A stretch of 64,000 bases of DNA, taken from Amaurobius ferox. Lineage: Eukaryota > Arthropoda > Arachnida > Araneae > Amaurobiidae. Position 1 is the stretch's first letter. The number at the start of each line of letters is the position of its first letter. The notes below the pieces were generated by a model, which did no database searches, was not told where the DNA came from, and was given only the letters and a program-made list of their open reading frames with translations. The position numbers and the translations under genes are program-made. This document shows, piece after piece, positions 40,301 to 54,600 of this stretch. The stretch spans positions 112,143,927-112,207,926 of the forward strand of contig OX578146.1 of assembly GCA_951213105.1 (NCBI GenBank). Reading direction: 5' to 3'.

Positions 40301-43300
40301 TTTGATTTACAAATTCTCAAATTTAAATAAATTATCAAATATCATTGTTTTGGAAAATACAAATATAGTAGTATGCATCACGATTAGTATACCACGATTT
40401 TTAATTTTAACATTGGCAGAATTCATAATCGCTAAAAATTTCGCCAAATCTTTTTCTCAATCGTCAAACTGAATTTTCTTCTGCAAAATGCAACAATGGC
40501 GATCGGCAGCGCGACTCCTGGTTATAAGTAAACGCTGTAAGGAAAACGTTCAAGATAAAGGGTACATTAAATTAAAATGAATTCTGTTTCAACCCATACC
40601 CAAAAAGTTAGGAATAGATAAAATAAAATGTTTAAAACTCAATTCGCAATGTTAAGTGAAAAAGCATAAGTTAAAGAATGTGCGAAAACAGCAGTTCAGT
40701 AGAAGTTCAAGAATTAATGGCCTTTTAAATGCATTAACTCCAAGTAACCCAAAAATGTCACGGTTAATAGAAACTTATCTTCTTTCGAAAATCGTTCAGG
40801 AAGCTATTTGTTCCGAGTAAAACTGAAACAATCTTATAGAAAAATAATTAGAAAAAACCTTCTTTAACGATTGTTCCTCTCATCAAACTTCAGCTACGTC
40901 ATTTTGAAACAGTAATTTAGACCGAAAAATTCTTGTTCCAAGTACTCCAGGTCATAACCACAATCAATGACGTCACAAAAAGAAGTCCTAGTAAATATCC
41001 ATTACCAGATGTCACTTCACAGGCTATTTGTTTCGGTGTAATGGCAACAATTCCTAATGGATTTTGAAGGATACTCTCTGAAGCCAGCTGCGATACAGAC
41101 AGAAAGTTATAATAATAATAATAACAATAATAATAATAAATAAAAACTCACAATAAACTTTTAGTTATGGAATCTTTTTGTTACACGATGTTGTGACGTA
41201 ATTAATGATGGCTGCATCTCCTCGGAACTTTTCAGACGATAATGCTCGAAGAATAGTTTTGAAAAGCTTTCCGAATTCTACAGAAAAGATTGAGTGTTCC
41301 AGATAATAATTAATGCAATTTGATGGGGGAAAAAAGCCTTTGACACGCTAAAAATCACGTGCTTTGACAGATATTCCTTTACGCGTGGCTTTTAATGTAT
41401 TTCAGCCATAAATTGATAACGCTCAAGTAGAGTTAGTGGGATTATTACTTGGCGCAAAACTGATTTAAATACTCTAGGGAAAACTGCGAATCTTTTTTTA
41501 CCCAGTTTTGCCTTCATACGCCGATGTGTATATTCATTAAATGGTTTATAATAGTAAAAGGATCGCTTTTGGGAAACAATTTTCTTTTATTGAAATATTA
41601 CAAAAAGTGAGCAACATTTAAAATTTTGGAAATTGTTTGATTGAAAATCGTGTCTACGATTTTATAATACAAAATGCCAGTTTTGAATTATTAAAAACGT
41701 TTATATGAACTATATTGCTTAACGAACGCTCACAGTTTTCCGTACATCTCTGGTGTCAGGTTACCTTTACGTGAAGAATAGTGACTATGTAATCAAAGAC
41801 TTTCGTTGAGCATTTTTTGAATTTTATTTTTACGATAATAAGGAAATAGACCCAGATATGCAATTTCTATTGTCTTAAAATACTGAGTATAGTTAAGAAG
41901 CGGATTCAAACTCTTAACCTCGTAATCTCGAGATCGATGCTCTACCGACTGAGCTACCCGGGAAAAGGAAGGAATCTCACATCTTGAAATGACAAGATTC
42001 GTTAGTCTCGGCTAAATCCCGCCTTTTTTTCTAATTTCACCACTATTTTCACAGTCTTTGTTGTAAATTCCAGATTCAGCAATAATTCCTTGGGCATCAA
42101 TAGATTCGAACAACCAACCTATGAATCTCAAAACCAGTGACCTTGCGACTGAGAAGCCCGAGTTCGAGAAGAAATCTCATAATTTGCTACCGAGGAGATT
42201 TGGGGTGATTATTCAGATTGTCTTCTTTATCCAGAAAGCTGCTACGAATATGATCGCAGCTATAATTTTCTACTCTGCACAGTTTTGAGTCAGCTGGACA
42301 ACCTGAGTAATAAATAATTTGTTTTCAAAACATGCAAAGATCGTGATGCTGCAATATTATAATAGTTGTAAATATTGCAGATCCTGAAAAACAAATAGTG
42401 CTATTGCAAATATTCCACAACGGTGAATGACTGAAAAAAAAGTTCTTAAATATAAATATTAAGAGTTTTCGGTAGAACTTCATGGAAGCACGTTCTGAGA
42501 ATGAGAAATAATGCTTAACGGAGCGTACATATTTTGAAAAAGAAAAAATAAACTATCACAAAACGCAATATGATTGCTTCAACTATTTTCCAAATAAAAA
42601 AAAAAAACAATTCCACCACTCCAATTTCAATAAAGCTGCAACAACAACAGACAAAAAAAAAACCTCCACTAAATTACATATCCTCAAATCATTAAAAGCA
42701 TTTAAGAAAATATTCAATTAAATCGATAAGGAATATCCTTCAACGCAAGATATTCGATGAATAAACAAACTGCAGCTCTGTAGCACAACTGAAGAATGAA
42801 TTATATCATTTATTTTGTTGCGGTGTTTATAGCTAAAGTTACAGTTTCTTAAGTACATTTAGAATAACAAACCCATGAATAGATTGAATCCTAAAACTTT
42901 CTCGCATGGGAGACATGAAAGACTCGTTCCGTGCCTCAATTCAGATTTTGAAGAAAGAATCATGTCTGTGAACGACTCTTGACGAAGCGATTCGTGCTCA
43001 ATTAGCAAATGACAAACTGGGAAGAATCAATTAAGCCAAGCTCGAGGGAATAAATGTTCGAATATCCATTTAAATTTTTTATTTTTTGAAAATATGCTTC
43101 AAGTTTCCTAGATGAGCATACGTAAACGATAAGAAGTTATTAAATTAAATTTTTTAATGTTTCAGCGGAAGAATTAATAGTTTTAACTTGAAATCTAGTA
43201 AAAAAAATTTTTTTTTGGCATAGTTAAGATTATACTAAAAGAAGGGAAAAATCTTCAGTAGTAAAATAAATTTATAATGGGAATATAAATTATTCCCTTT

Positions 43301-46300
43301 TAATCTCAGACATTATTAAAACCTTTATAGCTAATGTATAAAATAATAATTTTTAATGGATTAATAGTTTAAATGTTAAATCGATTCACTGAATCCTTCC
43401 GAGACATAGTTTTCAATAACTTTTATATTTTAATCTCAAAATGATACAAATACAAGGCTTATCTGTTATTCCCTGTATTGTTTAGAATGTATGTACAAAT
43501 TCCCATCATTAATAAAAGTTAATTAAAATTAAAGTCAATAAAAAAAATCAGTAAAATTAAAAATGTTTTAAATTAAACTAAATTCCTATAAAAACACAAC
43601 AAAATAGACACATACAGTCCAACCGAAAACACAGTCCAATCATAATTTGTGAACTGTGAGTAATGAGATTTTGAAAAGCGTATTGCTTATTAAAATTTCA
43701 TAGAAAATCGTAAATTGTTAAAACAGATTGTACTTTTGAAAACTGCTAGTATTTTAGCAGTTCACAACTATATTAAATTACATATTTTTGACATTTAAAC
43801 TAGCCACTATCTATATATCACCCCCCCCCCCCCCCCGAAAGAATTTACAAAATTCCAACTTGAATCATTTTTTTAAACACTCTAATTTTTAAAGGAATCG
43901 GATGGGTGCATTTCTTCTGAATATTCCATGTCTTTTATATTCCATTTTTTCAGGGCATCTCTCCCTAAATTTTGCTAATTTTTTTAACATTTGTTATAGT
44001 GTATGATATTTCCAAACACACATTATTAATAATTTACATTATAATAATACACATCCTCTTAATTTTCATTTTTTTTTTCTATCTGAAAACCTTAGAAGCC
44101 CGCAAACCTCTATTAAATAGTGAGAGCTTTAGAGGCGGTCCGGAAACAAACAGATGGTTTTCTTCAAAATTGCTGGATATTTAATATACAATATACCAGA
44201 TACATTTTGCCAATATTGGTAGTTTGATCTTAACATAAGAGAAGATATTTGTGTGTCGTCTGTGGCAACACACACTGCTTCGGACAGCCACGAAGTTCCG
44301 TACTGCGTTAGCTGAGCTCCCGGTAATGATTTTGCCGTAATTATACTAGCTGCGGCAGGTATGACGTCACATGAAAACTATATATTAACCCCTTCCTCGA
44401 GTTAAAGTTCTTAAGGCAAATCCATCTAAAATCGCGTTTTTAAACTATATTTCTATTAAATTTTAGATGAATCTCCTCCCCCGCCCTTTTCAAATGTTGA
44501 TTCAAAGAACGCCACTGAAACCCTGTGCTGTAATAACGTATTTTGCTCAAATTTCAATGCAAAGCACGTATGGAATGGCAACAGTCTGATTCAATTAGTC
44601 TGGACTTTAATGACGCCCAATGCTTCTGATCCACAACGACATCAGCTTCAATAAGTTTTGTAATAGCTCAGAATTCCCAAAGGACAAGGTGCAGCATAAA
44701 TTGATTTGCTTCTACGTCAGGCTCGTAAATTAGAATGGAAACAGAGATGTCAGAGGATTTTGAATTTGACATAAATTGAAGAATGTGTTTTCTATTTTAT
44801 TTTATGTTTGCTACTTAAGGTTATTTTTAGAAAGCAAAGCAAAAAAAAAAAATAAATAAATAAAAATAAAGGGGATACAGTGCATGCAGATTCAGGAGGA
44901 AAATGATGTCTGAAAACTATTTTAAGGCAAGAGGTATGAGACCAAAGGAAAAATGCCTTTAATTAAAACTTTACAGGTATTTTCGCAGATTGAAAAAAAA
45001 AATCCTATAACCCCAATCTTTAAATAATCTTATTATCCAACTGTTTGAATATGATGAAATATATAATGTATTTGCTCAATGAAAAAATTAATTGTCAAGA
45101 AAGTTCAAATTCAAAAGTATAATCAATTGATGCTACTGCATAATTTTAATGTCTCATTTTATGCAGCTTGCCCCCCCCCCCCCAAAAAAAATGAAAAATA
45201 AAAAATTTCAGTGGATTAGTCATAACAAATTTGCGAAATCATTGTTATTCGTAATGTCAACGGGTTTTACTTCAAATTTTATGCAATGTTCACTCGCATA
45301 AAGAATGACAATAAATTCGATTAATTTCAACTGAAATGACGTTCCACGTTCTTGATGCGCAATTCTGCAATAGTTTGGAATTCTCTGAATGGAAGCAGTG
45401 TCAAAAATTGTTGTAATTTGCTTTCGACGCTAGACTTGCAAATTAAAATGGAATATATATATATATATTAAAAAAAAAAATTGGATAAAATGATTGAAAA
45501 ATGTTTTTATTTGAAAACATTTATATGAATTGAAAAATGTTTTTATTTCATTTTGCTCAATTTACTTTAAACGAAGATGACGTTAAAGAGTATTTTAATT
45601 ATTATAGATAAAGAAAAACGGTACAGATGAGTGGCACGGGTTATAGGTAGAATGCACGTAAAAAATAAAAACCTTAATTTTTCTCGAAAATGAAGTAGTA
45701 AATTCTACATAAAATGAATGGGAAAGGGATGTTTTAAAGGCAAGTGGTCATGTTGCCACAGTATAAATGCCTTCATGCAAGGTTTTCAAAACGTTATCAA
45801 GAAAATAAAAGAACACAAAAAAATGACAAAATCACATTACTTTTTCTTTGTAGTATTTGATTATGCTTTTAACTTGCAATTTCCGCATTTTATTTAATTT
45901 AAATTTATTGTGCACTTTAGTAGACGATTGTTTAAACATGCTAACAAACGGTTTTGATAGCATCCACATGAAAAAGGGCAAAAAATCAGCTTATCGTTCG
46001 TTGTTATCATAATAAAATACAGTATTTTAGCACTTCACACTGTCACGTTTACTCAAGACCTTTACACAATATATTTGTTCCGGTCGTCCAAACAGCTGGT
46101 CTAGTCCTAGGACGAGTCAGACGGTCTGGGTTTTCGACTTAGTCGAAATTACTAAGGAACTACAAAACATTACAAAGGAATTTCAAAATTTTTCAAGTTA
46201 TACAAAATTTATAGTTTCGATAAAATATATACGTGATCAAATAACATTGATGCTAAAAGTCAGATTGAAGCCGCGAAATAAAATTCAACGGTTAGTTCAA

Positions 46301-48560
46301 AGCTACAGTTAAATCTAAGTAAAACAATCTTTAAATTTTATTTTTAAAACAGAATCTGCTTAGGACGGAATTATGCTTAATAGAAAAACGTCAAAGGGTC
46401 CCTAAAATCAGTGTATGAATTATCACAATAATATCTCTGCACAAGAAGAAATCCGCTTAATGAAATTTGTTAGAACGAAAAACGAACTGTTTAAAACGGA
46501 AACATAGATATTTTGAAAATTTTTATTTTTACGCATTTCGTGTATTGTTTTAAAATTTCAATTAAAAGCCAATATATTTCCAGAAAACTGTTTATCAAAT
46601 ATTTATTTCAGGAATTTAACTATGCCTGTAGAACTTATTTCACAACGCGAGCCGTGCTATTGCAGGAAAGCGAACAATCATGACATATTACTGCAAATTG
46701 AACGTTTCATTCGCTACGACAGGGGTCGCCAAACTTTTTTGATCATCGACCCCTATGCAATTTAAAAAACCAAACTTTTTTGATCATCGACCCCTATATA
46801 ATTTAAAAAACCTTAATATTTATTAAATAATGAGTAATTATAAATAAGTAGAAATAATAAGTAAAGTAACTACAGATTTATTGCTTCTTAATCAATGAGA
46901 TGGGTGTGCCTGGTGTATTTTTGCAAGGTTCGCTATATTTGGTTCAAAATTAGTCAATTTTAATCTTAAATCCCCTCGAAGCTCCACATTTAATTTATTT
47001 CTGTACTTGGTTAAGATTGAATTTACGTGACTGAAACCGGCTTCAACCATATAGGAACTTGGAAATGCTAGCATAAACGGTTGAGCTATTTCACAAAGTT
47101 TTACATATTTTTGCATTATATTTATATTTGTCCAAAATTTGCTTATTGTTAAATTTCTAAGAAGCGTCTTTGCTTCAAGATCCGATAATAATTCAGCAAG
47201 CTCATCTTGCAGGTTGATGTCCACGTTTTCAATTTGAGCAGAAAATGGCACAATAATCCAATCAGGGATGTCAATGTTTTCCAAATCAACAAAGCGCAGT
47301 TTAAAATCGTCGCTCAATTTTTGAAGATGACCTGTATATATTTCCAAGTCTTCTTCTTTTATTTCTAATTGTCGCAGATTTGTAAAATACTGATAATCCT
47401 TACGTTGGAAGCCTAATAGTATTGTTCGAGCTTGAATAATTGTAACATCTTTTCCTTGCAGCTTTGTTTGGACATCATTAAATTTTCCAAACAAGTCTGC
47501 TAAATAAAATATATGGTTCTTATTGTTTTGGAGTTCATCACTCAGAACAGGGTTTATTTCGCTGAGAAATTCGGTCGTGGAGTCAAATAACTCAACTAGC
47601 CTTTGCAAGCATACACCTCTAGACAACCATCTAACTTCGGTGTGCAGAAGTAATTGGTTAAATAACTCGTCGTTTTCTTGACAAAGTTTGGAAAATAATC
47701 TTGATTTAAGAGGTTGAGCTTTAATTTGATTGATACATTTAATACAAAACTGTAAGGCTTCATGTAACTCTGGACTCAGATATTTTGCTACTAAGTTGTT
47801 TCTATGCAACACACAATGAATAGTACGTATACCGGGCACTTTTTCTTTGAGAAATGTAGCAAAACCTCGGTAACGCCCTACCATAGCAGGTGCCCCATCT
47901 GTGGCTACCGCTATTATATTTTCAAGCGGAATATCATATTTATTTAAATATTCTTGTAAACATCTAAAAATTGTCTCTCCTTTTCCATCAGTTTCAAGAT
48001 ATTTAGCAAATAAAAATTCATCAATGACTTGTCCTTTAATTTTACTGAAATATCTAACGTACGCCATAAGAATAGCAGAAACGCGTTTTTCGTATTAAGA
48101 ACTGTTTTTTCTTCGACCCCCAATCGACCCCCGCTTTTGTTAAATAGACCCCTGGGGGTCTATATAGACCACTTTGGCGACCTCTGCGCTACGATAATCC
48201 CACTGCGGCTCTCCTATCAGAAATTACAGTTTTTAAAAGTAATTAAAAAAACTGCTTTTATTTTCGTATAATATGTTGTAGAGAAAATATTATTTCTAGA
48301 AAATAATATTATGTGAAAAACTAGAACGCGGCAGCATTTAAGGCAGATGTTATTTGAAATAAGATTTTGACAATTATATGGGAAATAATAATTCTTATAT
48401 AAATAAATAAATAAAATTATTAATTACAGACTCTTCTTAAAATCATAGTAATCATAGTCTTACATGATGAAAACATTAAAATGAATACCATTTTAATATT
48501 ACCAAAATTCGGCTGAATTCATATCATTCAATTTTTTAACCCGCTGCCAATTTGAAAAAA

Positions 48561-48621
<61 letters not shown>

Positions 48622-51600
48622 CGAATTGTGAAAATAATATAAATATTTGCATCATTGTGAGGTAAGCGAACAATATGTAACATATGAGAAAATCGAGTGA
48701 AGCCTCTCGCTCCGTATTTTATTCTTCATTCCAGAACCAATTGAATGCGAGAAACTTTAAACCAATTTCATAATTCAAAGCAAATATTTTCTTTGAATAT
48801 AAAAAGAAAAGGGGGCAGAAAATTCAATCGTACCATGACATCAGTCTCAAATCAATAACTATAAAATAAAGAACTTTCGTTCGATGGACACCGATACGTT
48901 CGACGACTAATTCTCTCCATCCTTCTGAATTCCTTATCGCCCCAACCATCTTTCTTTATGCTACCGAATGTGGCAGCAATCCTTTCTGACGACTTATTCG
49001 ATTCTTTTATCACTGTTTAGTGTTTTTCTAGTAAAAAAGAATGTTCCACGAATGTGCAAGGATGCGAGAGGAAGGGTTCAGCGGTGCGTTCGAAAAAAGG
49101 AGAAATAAAAGAGAAAAAGGGGGGTGGGTGCAGCCTTGACCTCCGCCTAGCTGGCGACACAAGACACCTCTACCCCCATGACGTCAGAGGCGCGGATAAA
49201 AGCCCTCATCGATGGACAAATGCATCGATCGATAACTCTTTAACTCCTACAATATCCGATAGATGGCAGTGCAGGTCCAGTAAAATTAAAATCCTTTTCA
49301 TAGCAACATTTGACCAACTGCAGGTCCGATTCCGATTGCCTCTGCCATATTGCGTGAAAAAAGTTATAGAATACTTATTTTTAATCATGGCACGGAACGC
49401 CAATATCAATCATCGTTTTAGCTTTTAAAACAAAGATTCGATTGAAGAAGTAGATTCATTTTTGGGGAAACTAAAATACCTTGTTTGTAAAATCTTTCAT
49501 CCGCACAATGATAAAATAAAATACCTTCGAAATTTTTATTTAATTAATTTATTACCTAGCCTTGTCATAAGCATGCAACAAGACTGCCAACCATATGGCT
49601 TTCTACGAGCAATCAAAAGGTTGCCGAATTTGCTTCATAACTATGACATCCACGATTAATTGCACAGACTTGCTTAGCAATTCCAAAAAAATTATCATGT
49701 GGAGAAATCCCGCTTACAATTCTAAAAATAAAAATAGTTATTTTCTCTTCAAATAAAACCATCATAAAAAAAAATCAGTCTTTCATATATATTTTACGTC
49801 CGATCTCAAATTTCTCTTTAAAACTGAAGTTAAAATAAAAATATTTGGTTCCCATGTCAAAATCAAGGAGTCTGACTCAATATGGCGGCCGATCGGAGAT
49901 GGTCAGATTATCGCTAAGAATTTTTTTTTTTTTAACCTCAATAAACTTACGGACGATATGCCGAATACATGTCATATAAAGAATTGAAGGGGAAGGGTAA
50001 AAATGGGTTGAGTAGGAATCTTCACACACCGAAAATAATTCGTCTCCCCCTTTTTTCTCAGGCTCAGAAAATCACGACCAACTTCGAAATCTTGGTTTTC
50101 ACGATTGACCTAATTCATTTGTTCGTTTGGGTGAGCTTCAATCGATTCTTCACGTTCGATTCCAGAAAGAGATAGGGGGAGGGGGGGGGGCGATGACGAA
50201 TGACTATAGAACTGCAGAAAAGACAGGTTTAGATAGAAGTGGGTCTTGACAGGTGGATACACGGTTATTTAGTTTGGGTATTTTATGACCACTTGTTTTG
50301 TGGATAGATATATACAAATATTTTAGGCAATATCTAGAAATTTTCCACAACAACTGCAGAAAAGGAGTTAAGGTGATGTACTCGAAATTGCAAAGTAGGA
50401 AATTGTAAGAAATTTCAACGTAGATATGCTTTGGATTTAAAAGAGTTTGATTAAATATAAATGTAATTCTAGGAGTATGGAACTTCTTTGAGATTACTGT
50501 AGGATTCCGATTGCACCCCAACTCTTTTTACTGGTAAAAATCGAAAGTATGAGGGAATTATAACACGAAATTAAAAAAGAAGAAAAGAGAATCTATGGGG
50601 GCTTTTTTTTTTAGAGGGAGAGAGGTGTACTGTGGGAAGATATAAAGAGGAGGAGGGTTACTGCTTTGAATTTTTGGATAAATGAAAATTTTTCAGAGTC
50701 TAATTCGAATTTTCCTTTTGGTACAATGTGCATTTTATATAGCTATTTTTTTTGTTGTTGTTATTCAATGTTCTAGCGGAATTTCTGCAGTTTTCAGTTT
50801 CCACATTTTCGTTTCGTAGCGATCGGAAAAATTATCACACAGTTTCATTTTTTAAAGGTGTCCATGATTTGAGACAAAATCGGCATTGCGTAAAACACAA
50901 CATTTCAACTTGCATGATTTGTCGATTTTTGCGAATTTTTCAGTTTCATATGCAACGTGAGCAGAAAAAGAAAAAGAAACCCCGAATTATCTCCCTGACC
51001 CACGCACAGAACGTTGGGAAATACGTGACGTCAGAGAATTCTAAGTTACTATAAATTATGCTATAATAATGCATGAGAAAATCGAGTGAAACCTCTGAAT
51101 ATGGATATATTTTTCTCTTCTCACAAAATATGTTTTTATTTATTTTCAAACAAGCAATATTCAAAAGGGTAAAGAATGTTCGAAAACTTAAAATTTCGAA
51201 ACTGATTGATGCAAGCTAAAACTTTAACAGACTTCTCTGTATTTCAAGAAAAATAACTGGAGAAAGACTAACATATTACCTTTATCTTAAAAAGAATGGT
51301 TCGCTGTTTCTGGTATATGAGGTTCATCAATAACGTTTCTTTGCCCGAATTCGTACTGGCATAAAACAGGTTAGTACCAGGTAAATATGACCATAGAGAA
51401 ATATTCCACAATGGATAAAATATCACAGGGCCATTTGCGTTCGCTTTATAACTCCAACAAAAAGAACGAAACCTCTGAGAAACCTAAATCGTCTGCGAAA
51501 AAAAAAATGGAAAAGAAAATAAGGATTCTTTTTGGAGAAAATATCCCAACCAATCGAAATCCTCTACGATTTTGGTGCGATTCCTGTCTGCAGACACTTA

Positions 51601-54600
51601 CTTTTAACAGCTTGGAATACAAACGACCAGTTCCAACGTTCATTCTAGCGTTCAAAGACTCAAGAAGAAATAAATGAAACTTTTCTGGTCAATGAAGCTC
51701 GAAAAAGGGAAAGTAGGGGAAATATTAAGCTGAAGAAAATGTTTATATACGGATGATAAACTTCTGCATTTTATATATAAACAGCAGATACTAAATATTA
51801 AAATAAAATTACAAGTTTACAAACAGTCAACTATTTTGAAAATATTCTTATTTTTTGCTATGTAATGCAATTTTGTTGCATCGTTGATTTTGGTTGATAA
51901 TTTTATTTCGAAAATAAAAAATGGAGGAAATATTATGAAGAATTCATATAATAATTGACACAAACATGGTGAAAAGTTTGTCAAGACTCGAACCTACAAG
52001 CGAGGCTCGATCTTGAAGTGAGTCGTTTACTAGCTCTACTACTGTCTAACATTGTCTGTTTACTCTAACAATGCTCAGACGCAGAAACATACTTTCCAAA
52101 TTTTATGCTGAAACTCGGGATTGAGTATATTTCATGACATTTTGTATAAATGTATATTTGTGGTATTTAGTACGAATATATGTGGCATTTTAAAACTTGC
52201 AATGCAATTTTATATTTATCAAACCTATTGATAAATAATGTAAAAATGTTCGTTTCAATTTAAGGTAAAACCAAATTCTAGACTAAATGGTACACGCAAA
52301 TATGATAAGACATAGAATCTTATAAAATATTAGCTAAATTATTCAATTCTGAAGTAATTATGTCAAGTTCGCTACAGTTTTTTAAATATATAATTTTTAA
52401 GGCTTTAAATTTTTCATTTTATTTAGTCAGTATTTTTATTTGGCCAAGTAATATGGTTCTATTCGATTCTATTACTTTATTCCGTCAGAAATTTAGTTCA
52501 TTGTACAAGTTTAACGTGAAAATTATCTAGAATCGGACACGATTGAATAAGAAAAATCTTGAACACACAGCTTGAATGTAACCAGCACAAATTCAATAAT
52601 GACCAAAAATAAATAGCACATTATTTCAAAAGAAAAGCATTATCATAGCCTTTAGTTTATAAGCATAAAATTGAGAATGCAGCTAACTTAAGGAATGGTG
52701 GAATAAAGTGTCGTTCAGATTTTAGAACCAATACTAAGAAGTCCATTTAACGATGTTTCAGAAGTTGCAAGTTATCAAGATCATCAAACATTCGATCACA
52801 GTCTTTAGATAAAAGAAAAAAGCACACCTTAAAACAGAAAATCATTTGTTGGAATAAAGAGCAATCCAATTGACAAAAAAAGACTGAAATCATTGTCTGC
52901 GATTCCAATGCACTTTCTCTCTGCAGATACTTTATATAAAACAGAATACAAACGACTTAGGAATTCTAAGAAATAAAAGAAACCTTTCAGTTAAATGAAG
53001 CTCGGAAAAAGGAACGGGGTATAAAAAAAGAAAATAAAAATCACTGTTTAAATATATTTGACGGACCAGCAAGCTTCCGTAAACAGTAGATAAGGCCCGA
53101 TTTCGAAGATCATTCCTTGAGGTAAAGCCTGCGCAATTAGGCTTAATGGAAGTTCGAAGAGGTGCTGGAAAAATAATTATCAGAGTTGATGGTTCGTAAT
53201 GTGCTTGGTATACGTAAGATGTGCTCCGGAAGTTTCGGGAAGTTTACATTGGCGCAGATAGATAACAATTTCTGACTATGAAAAGTGGATGCAGAATAAT
53301 CGTTTTCAATCGAAGTTGACGTCTGAATTAAATGGTGCTTTCAAATGAGCAAGGGGTTTATAAAATGAAATTCAATTCCGTATTTTAGTTCTACGAATCA
53401 GATGCCTTACCTTAAAAAACTATAACCTTTCGCGTTCCAGCGAATACAGTATATAATAAATTATTTCATGGAACACTGATAAAAGAATGAATATACCAGC
53501 AAGTTAGCCCCAAACAAACCTAACTTATTGTTGTCAATTTCACAGTTTTCTTCTAATCATGCGTAGAAGTGTTAGGTCAAGAGTTGCCAGTTTCATGCTG
53601 AAGCTTAATTTTCTAGCAACTGTTAAGGTCGAGTATATAAGACCCAAGCTGGTGAGTAAACCTTCTACTGGGGTAAAAAAAAAAAACTTTAAGAACAACT
53701 TTAAGAAAAAATAACTTTTAACATTTGACCAAATGGGGTTTGACGCAAAAGCTCGTTATTAGTAGGTGATAACTGCTAAAGTTAGTAACACCTTGGCATT
53801 TCTAAATAAATTAATTAAATTCACAAAAATGAAGTCATGATAAATAAATTGGATAGTTTTATTTGCATCACGCTAAAGCGTTCGAATATGCTGCACTAGA
53901 TATGTATCGAACGCTTATATTGCTCATTAAGCAAATCGATTAAAACTGTCAAAAGTTTTGAACACAACCTAGTGTTGTTCTCAAGAAATAGTTACTACAG
54001 CTGAACGGTCAGATATTTTTCGAAAGTCATAACTCGTTGACGATAAAACTGTTTTGTCGTACCTGTAGTTTGTTTCATTATATTTTTCACGGCCAATTTT
54101 CGTATTTCACCACAGTCTTCCATTCTACAAACACCCTAAGACAGAAGTTTGTAATTGGATGGATTTGATTACCCAGAGCTGGTACGATAGATACTCAGGA
54201 GAGATGAAGTAACCTTTTAAAGGTGATTATCCTTCTCAATGGATGAAGGTTAAGAAGAGAAGATGTTAACAGAAAGACTACTTTTAGAGATAGTGTGAAT
54301 GAAAAATTTGTGGTAGTAATTTTCAAACTTTATTAAATGTGACCCAATTTTTAAGTACAAAAGGTCTCCACTGCCTACTTTGGCAAACGTAATCTATCTC
54401 CGTTATCTACTCACATGAACTGCTGCTATTTTTTGCATATTAATGTATTAGAGGTAAATCATTTTTAGATGAAAACAGGTAATTTAATAATTTGGAAGAA
54501 ATGAAATTCATCTTATATCATATCCAAGTTAAAAAGATTCCTTTTAGAGGTGTGGAACGCTCAAGAAACGTTTAATTTAGCTTTGACTGAACTAAAAAAT

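Larger units (their letters stand above)
46720..48186 (-). mobile_element. hAT transposon, internally deleted, with intact target duplication (1467 bp)
   Basis: Terminal inverted repeats CAGGGGTCGCCAAAC (left) and CAGAGGTCGCCAAAG (complemented right) are bordered by a perfect 8-bp direct duplication CGCTACGA at 46712-46719 and 48187-48194. Eight-base target duplications and CAG-type ends are diagnostic of hAT. Nearly the whole element is one ORF (46892-48067). The left end carries a 41-bp tandem duplication (46731-46812). The clean ends and duplication point to a recent insertion. Confidence 0.95.

Noticed and set aside
44380..44410. TTAACCCCTTCCTCGAG, resembling a piggyBac end
   Set aside because: No matching inverted end with a second TTAA was found nearby; similarly for AAAGGGTTAA at 38215.
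49054..49428. 124-codon plus-strand frame near a CRE and TATA-like box
   Set aside because: No recognisable domain and basic low-complexity start. The promoter-like arrangement is too weak to call a gene.
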